A stretch of 12,606 nt of DNA, taken from JANPII01 sp031424915 (GTDB lineage Bacteria > Pseudomonadota > Alphaproteobacteria > Rickettsiales > Midichloriaceae). Below the pieces are notes generated by a model. It worked only from the letters and a program-made list of their open reading frames with translations. It was not told the origin of the DNA and did not search any database. Below, one piece after another: positions 7,170 to 12,606 of the stretch; position 1 is the stretch's first letter, and each line of letters starts with the position of its first letter. A program made the position numbers and the translations under genes. The stretch lies in NCBI GenBank assembly GCA_031424915.1, contig JANPII010000019.1:1-12606 (forward strand), in the 5' to 3' direction.

Positions 7170-7802
7170 ATGCAGGTATTTATAACAGGCACAGACACTA
7201 ATGTAGGAAAAACTATAGTTTCAACATGGTTATGTTTGCACACGAAGTATAATTATTGGAAGCCAATACAAACCGGTTGCAATGATGGGACGGACACAGA
7301 ACTGGTACAGGAGTTAGGGAATATTAAAACGTACCCTGAAACCTATTGTTACCAAGCACCAGTTTCTCCACATCTTGCTGCTTATATGGAAGCGAAAGAA
7401 ATTAAGATGGAGAATATAAGTTTACCTACAACAGAGCCCATTATAGTAGAGGGTGCTGGGGGAGTTTTGGTCCCTATCAATAACCAGTCTTTAATGATTG
7501 ATGTAATGGTACACCTTAATATTCCAGTTATTGTAGTGGCATGTTCTACCTTAGGTACTATCAACCATACCCTACTTACTATAGAGGCTTTAAAAACTAG
7601 AAAACTAAATGTGCTAGGAGTAATTATGGTTGGGCATTTCAATCCTAGTAACCGAGAAGCAATAGAGCAGTATGGACAGATTAAGGTACTAGCCGAGCTG
7701 CCAATATTTGAAACAATCACAACTAAGGTACTGCAATCTTTCCTACTACCTGCCTCATTACAACACACTTTAGGAATACAAAATGAATCTAGCCCAGCGT
7801 GA
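7170..7802 (+). CDS. bioD: Dethiobiotin synthetase, BioD
   Basis: ATP-dependent carboxylase that closes the ureido ring of dethiobiotin from 7,8-diaminononanoate and CO2, the step between BioA and BioB. It has 210 residues. The P-loop GTDTNVGKT occupies residues 7-15, and YWKPIQTGCNDGTDTELV carries the substrate-binding Lys and Thr. EGAGGVLVPI is the family's second signature, and VACSTLGTINHTLLTIEAL follows, all in the expected order. The ATG is 2 nt past the bioC stop, with AGG (7162-7164) ahead of it. The last 20 nt, including the TGA stop, overlap the start of bioA in another frame. Confidence 0.94.
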   Translation: MQVFITGTDTNVGKTIVSTWLCLHTKYNYWKPIQTGCNDGTDTELVQELGNIKTYPETYCYQAPVSPHLAAYMEAKEIKMENISLPTTEPIIVEGAGGVLVPINNQSLMIDVMVHLNIPVIVVACSTLGTINHTLLTIEALKTRKLNVLGVIMVGHFNPSNREAIEQYGQIKVLAELPIFETITTKVLQSFLLPASLQHTLGIQNESSPA

Positions 7803-9093
7803 CCGCAAATTAATATGGCATCCATTTACTCAGGAACAGACTGCTGCCTTACCTATTCCTATAGTTCGCGGGGAAGGTGCTTATCTCTATGATGAAAATG
7901 GCAAAGCATATATTGACCTGATCTCTAGCTGGTGGGTAAATTTGCATGGCCATGCGCACCCAAAGATAGCTGAGGCCATTTATGAACAAGCCAAAAAGCT
8001 AGAGCATGTTATATTTGCCGGGTTCACTCATGAGCCCGCTGTCACGCTTTGTGAGCAATTAAAAGCTATACTTCCGTCTCTTTTAACCCGTTTCTTCTTC
8101 TCAGATAATGGCTCTACTGCTGTAGAGACAGCTTTGAAAATGGCGTATCAATACTGGTGGAATAAAGGTGAAAAAAGCCGGACATTATTTTTAAGTTTCG
8201 AGGGAGGGTATCATGGCGATACTGTAGGGGCTATGAGCTTGGGGCAAAGCTCAGGATTTTGCTCCCCTTTCAAAGAGTTATTATTTGCAGTATACCCTAT
8301 CCCTTTTCCAGATACATGGAAAGGAGACGCAGAAATAGAATTAAAAGAACAACAGTCGCTGCAAGCATTAAAAGATATCCTACAGAAGCATCACAGTAGC
8401 ATAGCTGCATTCATTGCCGAGCCTTTAGTACAGGGGGCCAGTGGCATGCGCATGTGCCGCCCTCAGTATTTAGGACAAGTGATAGCATTATTGCAAAGTC
8501 ATGGAATATTAGTGATTCTAGATGAAGTAATGACGGGATTTGGACGTACTGGCACTACCTTTGCTTTCCAGCAGGTAGAAATATGTCCTGATTTTCTATG
8601 CCTATCTAAGGGCCTATCTGGAGGCTTTTTACCTTTGGCATTAACTATCACTACTGAATCGATTTATGAAGCTTTTTTAAGCAAGCATTTTAGTACCGCA
8701 TTTGCCCATGGCCATTCTTATACTGCCAATCCTTTAGGGTGTGCAGCAGCTTTAGCATCACTGGAGTTATTGTTAGCCCCCTATACTCAAGAGATGATAG
8801 AACAAATTAACCTAGTGCATATTCATTGCTTAGCTGAGCTTGCTGCACATCACACCATAATTGAACGTCCACGCATATGTGGGACTATAGCGGCCTTTGA
8901 TCTTAACTCGGCAGGTTATGACTGCAATCAAGCGCAAAGGCTCAAAAAGGCTTGTTTTGAGAGTGGATTACTACTGCGCCCCTTAGGCGATACTGTCTAT
9001 ATCTTGCCTCCTTACTGTATAAAGCCCAGTGAGTTACAGAACGTATATAGCACTATGAATAGAGTGTTAAGAGAGATTTTGATAAAAGCTTAA
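7783..9093 (+). CDS. bioA: Adenosylmethionine-8-amino-7-oxononanoate aminotransferase, BioA
   Basis: Class III PLP aminotransferase that converts KAPA to 7,8-diaminononanoate, normally with SAM as amino donor. It has 436 residues, the usual length. BioA hallmarks are IWHPFTQ at the N-terminus and DLISSWWVNLHGHAHP, which tell it apart from other class III enzymes. FEGGYHGDTVGAMS, LDEVMTGFGRTGT and the Schiff-base Lys276 in LSKGLSGGFLPL follow, then FAHGHSYTANPLGCAAALAS. AGGA (7772-7775) with a 7-nt spacer gives it its own SD inside bioD, despite the 20-nt overlap. It is the last gene of the + strand biotin operon. The opposing flavoprotein gene ends 12 nt away, with no visible terminator. Confidence 0.96.
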   Translation: MNLAQRDRKLIWHPFTQEQTAALPIPIVRGEGAYLYDENGKAYIDLISSWWVNLHGHAHPKIAEAIYEQAKKLEHVIFAGFTHEPAVTLCEQLKAILPSLLTRFFFSDNGSTAVETALKMAYQYWWNKGEKSRTLFLSFEGGYHGDTVGAMSLGQSSGFCSPFKELLFAVYPIPFPDTWKGDAEIELKEQQSLQALKDILQKHHSSIAAFIAEPLVQGASGMRMCRPQYLGQVIALLQSHGILVILDEVMTGFGRTGTTFAFQQVEICPDFLCLSKGLSGGFLPLALTITTESIYEAFLSKHFSTAFAHGHSYTANPLGCAAALASLELLLAPYTQEMIEQINLVHIHCLAELAAHHTIIERPRICGTIAAFDLNSAGYDCNQAQRLKKACFESGLLLRPLGDTVYILPPYCIKPSELQNVYSTMNRVLREILIKA

Positions 9094-9105
9094 ATCTACA
9101 TGACC

Positions 9106-10278
9106 CTAACAATTACTACCTGCTGCAAACCCAGAAGACCACGCCCATTGGAAATTATAGCCTCCTAGCCAGCCAGTGACATCTACCACCTCACCAATGA
9201 AGAATAAATTAGGCAATTTTTTGCACGCCATTGTTTTGGAGGATAGCTCATTAGTATCTACTCCACCGGCAGTAACCTCAGCTTTCTGATAACCAGCACT
9301 GCCGCTTATTGACACCCTGAAATTATGCAGCTCTTCAGCAATACGTAATAGGTTTTCTTTTTTAAGATCAGTTATAGGGCGATGAAAGTCTGGGTTTATT
9401 GCCAAATTATCGATCAACCGATTTGTAAGATATGGCTTGAGGTAACTCGCAGGCGTCTGCTTAGAATTTTTATCTATTATGAATTGCTTTCTCAAGTCAA
9501 AATTAGGTAGCAAATTTATTACTATATTCTCCCCATTAAATCTCTCTAAGTATGATGAGATCTGTAAGATTGCAGGACCACTTAACCCTTTGTGGGTAAA
9601 TAATATATTCTCAGCAAAGCAGGTGTTTTTGTACTCTACTATTGAATAGTTAGATATACCGCTTAATTGGGTAAACATTTGTCTTGCTGATTCTGCCACT
9701 GTTAAGGGTACTAAAGCCGGCGTAGTAGGTATGATTTTAAGGCCAAATTTTTTAGCTATTCGATAACCAAAATCACTAGCGCCTATTGGAGGAATTGATA
9801 AGCCGCCAGTGGCAATAATAAGTACATTAGACCTAAAAAAGCCATGACTGCTAGCTATTTCAAAATTGTCGCTTTTTGATACTTCACTTACACTGCAATT
9901 GAGCTTGATCTCAACGCCTTGACATAGATCCAGCAACATATTAATGATCTGCTTGGAAGAGCCATTGCAAAAGAGTTGCCCTAAAGTTTTTTCATGATAT
10001 TCAATTTGATACGATTCGACGAGTTTGATGAAGTCGTGCTGGCTATATCCTGCTAGAGCAGACTTAATAAAATGTGGATTTTGAGAAATATAATTGTCAC
10101 TGCAAGCATACAAGTTAGTAAAATTGCATCTACCACCGCCTGAGATTCTTATCTTCTCCCCAATTTTATTTGTATGCTCGATAAGCAACGTTCTTTTGCC
10201 ACGCTTACCTGCTTGAGCCGCTGCCATTAGCCCTGCGGCCCCGGCCCCTATTATAATTACATCATAATTTATATCCAT
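9106..10278 (-). CDS. FAD-dependent oxidoreductase, YhiN/HI0933 family
   Basis: Flavoprotein of about 390 residues. The N-terminal dinucleotide-binding motif is DVIIIGAGAAGLMAA (residues 6-20). GEKIRISGGGRCNFTN follows at about 40-54, and the C-terminal FIGEVVDVTGWLGGYNFQWAWSSGFAAG is the hallmark end of the HI0933/YhiN family. The family is widespread and often annotated BaiN-like or as an NAD(P)/FAD-dependent oxidoreductase, but its substrate is not established, and nothing here settles it. I prefer ATG at 10278, giving MDINYD just before the first beta strand. A GTG nine codons earlier (10305) is possible, but it lacks an SD and falls inside a hairpin. The P-loop NTPase gene lies directly upstream, so both are probably co-transcribed. 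Confidence 0.9.
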   Translation of the reverse strand: MDINYDVIIIGAGAAGLMAAAQAGKRGKRTLLIEHTNKIGEKIRISGGGRCNFTNLYACSDNYISQNPHFIKSALAGYSQHDFIKLVESYQIEYHEKTLGQLFCNGSSKQIINMLLDLCQGVEIKLNCSVSEVSKSDNFEIASSHGFFRSNVLIIATGGLSIPPIGASDFGYRIAKKFGLKIIPTTPALVPLTVAESARQMFTQLSGISNYSIVEYKNTCFAENILFTHKGLSGPAILQISSYLERFNGENIVINLLPNFDLRKQFIIDKNSKQTPASYLKPYLTNRLIDNLAINPDFHRPITDLKKENLLRIAEELHNFRVSISGSAGYQKAEVTAGGVDTNELSSKTMACKKLPNLFFIGEVVDVTGWLGGYNFQWAWSSGFAAGSNC

Positions 10279-10297
10279 AAATAATCTTCTTTGAGAT

Positions 10298-10320
10298 AGA
10301 GACACAGCCCATGAGTCTCT
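10298..10320 (-). terminator. Hairpin between the P-loop NTPase and flavoprotein genes
   Basis: AGAGAC (10298-10303) and GTCTCT (10315-10320) form a perfect 6-bp stem around an 11-nt loop, with two further CA/TG pairs possible inside. No T-run follows on the - strand, so an attenuating or processing hairpin is likelier than full termination. On the + strand GTCTCT is followed by TTTACTTT, but no + strand gene ends here. Confidence 0.3.
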
Positions 10321-10325
10321 TTACT

Positions 10326-10895
10326 TTAACGCATCCTTGCCATAATTGCTTCAGTAATTTCATTCATGTTTGTTTGTATATCCCCAGACTCTATTACTAT
10401 ACCACCTAATGCCACCGTCTTTACTTTTAAAAAGTTAGCCCAGTTTTCCATATCATCATTCACTAATTCAGGTTGATTACGTAGTTTGACCAAACGATGA
10501 TTTCGTATATCTTTGTTGGAATGTAGGCAAATAATTAAATAGTTAGTGCTAGCTAGCTGCTGCTGCGAAATGAATTCGGGGTTAAAAGACCCTTCTAAGA
10601 ATATCAATCTTTTGCCCTCCAAACTTATTAATTGTTCTACCCAAGCATGGGTTGTGAATTCTTGCCACTTTTCACCTGAGCCATGTTTGCGTACCATTTC
10701 TTCTGTGGTTGGTATTCCTATACTATCGAAATAATTAATAGATACCAAGCTAGTAGGTAGATTTTGCTCCAAAGCTTTTAGGATTGTGGTTTTACCTGCC
10801 CCTGAGGCTCCAGTGATAAAAACCATAAAGGGCCTTTCTCTAATTGCCCCTAACTTTAATAATTTTTTTATGCTGGGAAGTTTAGCTATCATCAT
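10326..10895 (-). CDS. P-loop NTPase of unknown function (kinase-like)
   Basis: A 189-residue soluble protein. Walker A is MVFITGASGAGKTTILKAL, with the P-loop Lys35 and Thr36. KRLIFLEGSFNPEF, around residues 93-106, could supply a Walker B strand ending in Glu. NHRLVKLRNQPEL, with an Arg-rich helix further on, recalls the lid and base-binding region of small-molecule or nucleotide kinases. This suggests a stand-alone P-loop kinase-like protein; the substrate cannot be read and I do not recognise a named family. The start is one of two adjacent ATGs (10895 or 10892): AGGA fits the second better, and TAG lies two codons upstream in frame. A 27-codon ORF overlaps its first codons, and the flavoprotein follows on the same strand. 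Confidence 0.75.
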   Translation of the reverse strand: MMIAKLPSIKKLLKLGAIRERPFMVFITGASGAGKTTILKALEQNLPTSLVSINYFDSIGIPTTEEMVRKHGSGEKWQEFTTHAWVEQLISLEGKRLIFLEGSFNPEFISQQQLASTNYLIICLHSNKDIRNHRLVKLRNQPELVNDDMENWANFLKVKTVALGGIVIESGDIQTNMNEITEAIMARMR

Positions 10896-10965
10896 TTCCT
10901 ACTTTTAGATTTAGGGAGTTCCCCGCCAACCCTAGCAATTTTTGAAGTACTTCTGGCTCATTCAT
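10882..10965 (-). CDS. Small ORF, 27 codons, overlapping the start of the P-loop NTPase gene
   Basis: ATG at 10965 is preceded by AGGAGG, the strongest SD in the window, though only 2 nt separate them. It encodes MNEPEVLQKLLGLAGNSLNL plus seven residues ending NDDS, then TAA at 10884-10882. The last 14 nt overlap the NTPase gene in another frame. Possible roles are a leader peptide coupling translation to the NTPase, the displaced N-terminus of the NTPase after a frameshift, or chance. A second ATG four nt on fits the SD spacing better but opens only eight codons. Confidence 0.35.
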   Translation of the reverse strand: MNEPEVLQKLLGLAGNSLNLKVGNDDS

Positions 10966-11085
10966 AACCTCCTACCTTTTAATAGAATATTGTCACTGTT
11001 TTAGCCTAGTGAATAAATAGCTCCCACATGCTTAAATATGCTATCACTTCCTGATTTGCTTTTAGCTATAACTCATTTTGCGCAA

Positions 11086-11199
11086 TTAAGCCTCTAACAC
11101 CTTTATGGACTTTATGTCCTTAACATAGCTCGCGCAGTAGGCAAACAGCGATAATGAGTCTTTAACATATTCAGCAAACTTTTTACGCCATGATTTCAT
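11086..11199 (-). CDS. Small ORF, 37 codons, basic peptide with an internal repeat
   Basis: ATG at 11199 has AGGA (11207-11210) with an ideal 7-nt spacer. The ORF ends at TAA (11088-11086). The product begins MKSWRKKFAEYVKD, is rich in Lys, and repeats A-x-Y-V-K-D at residues 9-14 and 23-28, exactly 14 residues apart (two heptads), which suggests one amphipathic helix. I recognise no family and see no signal peptide. It lies about 100 nt downstream of a good - strand promoter and upstream of the NTPase gene, so it may be the first gene of that unit. A chance ORF of this size is possible; the SD and promoter raise its standing. Confidence 0.45.
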   Translation of the reverse strand: MKSWRKKFAEYVKDSLSLFAYCASYVKDIKSIKVLEA

Positions 11200-11302
11200 A
11201 TTGTATTCCTAAAGTATTAAACTTACCTAACCTTAAAACTCACAATGTAAGCCACCTAAGGCATATATTCATTAACAATTCTTAATAAGAGGCAGCAGTA
11301 GA

Positions 11303-11331
11303 ATTTTATAACAACTATTTGCAATTGACAA
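11303..11331 (-). promoter_or_regulatory. Promoter candidate for the - strand unit (small ORFs, NTPase, flavoprotein)
   Basis: Read on the - strand, TTGTCA (11331-11326, five of six to TTGACA), a 17-nt spacer and TAAAAT (11308-11303, five of six to TATAAT). This is the best sigma70-type match seen here. Transcription would begin near 11297, about 98 nt before the 37-codon ORF. Its -35 box overlaps that of the nhaA promoter. Confidence 0.55.
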
Positions 11332-11353
11332 TAAAATTAAAATTTGTTACCCT
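11325..11353 (+). promoter_or_regulatory. Promoter candidate for nhaA with extended -10
   Basis: A perfect TTGACA (11325-11330), a 17-nt spacer and TACCCT (11348-11353), which keeps the key T, A and final T of the -10 box. TG at 11345-11346, one base before it, makes an extended -10. Transcription would begin near 11360, giving a leader of about 23 nt before the TTG start of nhaA. Confidence 0.5.
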
Positions 11354-11382
11354 CAACTAAAAGGGTGTAATGAGAAGCTCAA

Positions 11383-12552
11383 TTGCAGGCACATTCTGAA
11401 ACAGGAAAATTCTTAAAATCAGAAGCTTTCCTAGGGTTACTAATAATATTAAGCTTCTTTGCGGCAGTGCTGGTAAGTAACATTCCCTTATTTTATCAGT
11501 ATTACCTGAAAATTGCATTTGCCCCAGTTACCCTCTTAGTTGGAAGCGTTATAGTTCATTCTACAATTCTAGAAATTATAAACGATGCATTGATGAGTTT
11601 GTTTTTCCTTCTCATAGGTATGGAGATGAAGTTATACTTCGCACTGGATGAGTGCAAAAGCAAAAGAAAGTTAATATTACCCATAGCTGCAGCGTTAGGC
11701 GGATTTTTTATACCTGCCTTAATCTACATATATTTCAACTATAATGTTTCTACCGTAAGAGGCTGGGCTGTACCCGTAGCTACAGATACAGCATTCATAA
11801 TGGGTATTTTATCATTTTTCAAACACCTCATATCTTTAGACCTCCGAGGATTTGTTATTACATTTTCTATTATTGACGATATCCTTGCTTTGTTAGCACT
11901 GGCATTTTTTTATAATCAGGCCACAAGTTTTATGGCTCTCTTAATTGTGGCCTTTTTAATCTTAAGCTTATGCCTACTTAGCTACCTAGGAGTGAAAAAA
12001 GCCAAGTATTATCTTATAATAGGATTATTATTATGGCTTGCTATGATTAAGGCCGGCTTACATGGAACCTTAGCTGGCTGCATAGTAGCATTGTTTATAC
12101 CTGTAACTTTTGATGGATTACTCAATCCCTCTTTCAGCAATTTAGAGAATTGGTTACGTCCATTAGTGAATTATATAATAGTCCCACTGTTCATATTTAT
12201 GAACTCTGGAATACCTTTTCATAAGATCTCGCTCACTGGCACCTGCTCAAATATCAGCCTAGGCATAATATTAGGTTTATTTATAGGTAAGCAGCTGGGT
12301 ATTACATTATTATCGTATATTGTTATAGCCTGCAAGCTTGCTCAATTGCCTACCAACACCAGCTGGCTAAAATTTTATTCCATTGCTGTGTTAGGAGGCA
12401 TAGGCTTTACTATGAGTTTTTTCATAGGTGATATAGCATTTGAAAATATTTGTCCAGCTAATGACATGAGAAGCGCTGTAATTATAGGATCAACATGCTC
12501 TGCTATATATGGTATTATTTTATTACTATATATTAAGCACAGGTATAATTAA
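11383..12552 (+). CDS. nhaA: Na+/H+ antiporter NhaA
   Basis: Inner-membrane antiporter that expels Na+ in exchange for H+, controlling pH and sodium. It has 389 residues and many hydrophobic helices, usual for NhaA. Functional residues align with E. coli NhaA: INDALMSLFFLLIGMEMK in helix II, VATDTAFIMG with the helix IV Asp (Asp133 in E. coli), the paired ion-binding Asp of SIIDDILALL (Asp163-Asp164), AGLHGTLAG (His225 region) and the Lys of FIGKQLGI (Lys300). The end GGIGFTMSFFIG is also typical. The only in-frame start before the first helix is TTG at 11383, just after an in-frame TGA (11371-11373). GAGAAG (11372-11377) is a fair SD. An ATG at 11370 with a better SD is in another frame and stops after nine codons. 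Confidence 0.93.
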   Translation: MQAHSETGKFLKSEAFLGLLIILSFFAAVLVSNIPLFYQYYLKIAFAPVTLLVGSVIVHSTILEIINDALMSLFFLLIGMEMKLYFALDECKSKRKLILPIAAALGGFFIPALIYIYFNYNVSTVRGWAVPVATDTAFIMGILSFFKHLISLDLRGFVITFSIIDDILALLALAFFYNQATSFMALLIVAFLILSLCLLSYLGVKKAKYYLIIGLLLWLAMIKAGLHGTLAGCIVALFIPVTFDGLLNPSFSNLENWLRPLVNYIIVPLFIFMNSGIPFHKISLTGTCSNISLGIILGLFIGKQLGITLLSYIVIACKLAQLPTNTSWLKFYSIAVLGGIGFTMSFFIGDIAFENICPANDMRSAVIIGSTCSAIYGIILLLYIKHRYN

Positions 12553-12558
12553 GTCTTG

Positions 12559-12606
12559 TTATATCCACTCCTGCTTTGCTTTAACTAGCTGGTTGCTGGC
12601 AATAGC
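12559..12606 (-). CDS. Possible C-terminal end of a gene running in from the right edge
   Basis: On the - strand one frame is open from the window edge for 15 codons (AIASNQLVKAKQEWI) to TAA at 12561-12559; the other two frames hit stops. The stop lies 6 nt from the nhaA stop, the tight convergent spacing seen elsewhere here. Too short to identify or to be sure of. Confidence 0.35.
   Translation of the reverse strand, partial: AIASNQLVKAKQEWI

Noticed and set aside
10279..10305. Nine-codon N-terminal extension of the flavoprotein from GTG 10305
   Set aside because: No SD precedes it, the GTG sits in a hairpin stem, and the family begins shortly before the GAGAAG motif, matching ATG 10278.
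10993..11011. TCACT/AGTGA inverted repeat in the region between the two small ORFs
   Set aside because: A 5-bp stem with a loop of about 10 nt and no T-run is too weak for a terminator or operator claim.
1..12606. Search by eye for tRNA, rRNA, riboswitch, CRISPR, IS ends or att sites
   Set aside because: No cloverleaf with TTCGA-type arms, no spaced repeats, no transposase or integrase, and no terminal inverted repeats were seen; a covariance-model scan would be decisive.

Overview
The window looks like part of the chromosome of an AT-rich, probably host-associated alphaproteobacterium. I infer Rickettsiales or a related intracellular group from protein-level resemblance of the sucCD, gltX and nhaA products and from the tight gene packing; this is a judgement from reading, not a search result. 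Four intact genes end in TGA and TGG is used for Trp throughout, so the standard bacterial code applies.

Left arm (1-3659, + strand): the hydrophobic C-terminal end of an unidentified gene, then sucC-sucD-gltX with 13-14 nt gaps and a Shine-Dalgarno (SD) sequence before each. This couples the substrate-level phosphorylation step of the TCA cycle with a glutamyl-tRNA synthetase.

Middle (3674-9093): a biotin locus holding every dedicated biotin-synthesis function. bioB is on the - strand. Only 35 nt away, bioF-bioH-bioC-bioD-bioA run on the + strand as an operon with overlapping or nearly touching genes. BioC and the BioH-like esterase would make pimeloyl-ACP, then BioF, BioA, BioD and BioB complete biotin. 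One defect stands out: bioC carries an in-frame TGA at its 26th codon, after a well-placed SD and ATG, which separates the conserved N-terminal motif from the intact methyltransferase domain.

Right arm (9106-12606): a probable - strand unit reads leftward: a 37-residue small ORF with a good SD and an internal repeat, a 27-residue small ORF whose end overlaps the next gene, a P-loop NTPase of unknown function, and a YhiN/HI0933-type flavoprotein. nhaA (Na+/H+ antiporter) diverges on the + strand from a TTG start. Two promoter-like signals between these arms share one -35 region. The 487 nt between the NTPase and nhaA therefore hold two small ORFs and two promoters. The last 48 nt may be the end of another - strand gene.

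I see no rRNA, tRNA, CRISPR array, insertion sequence, transposase or phage gene.
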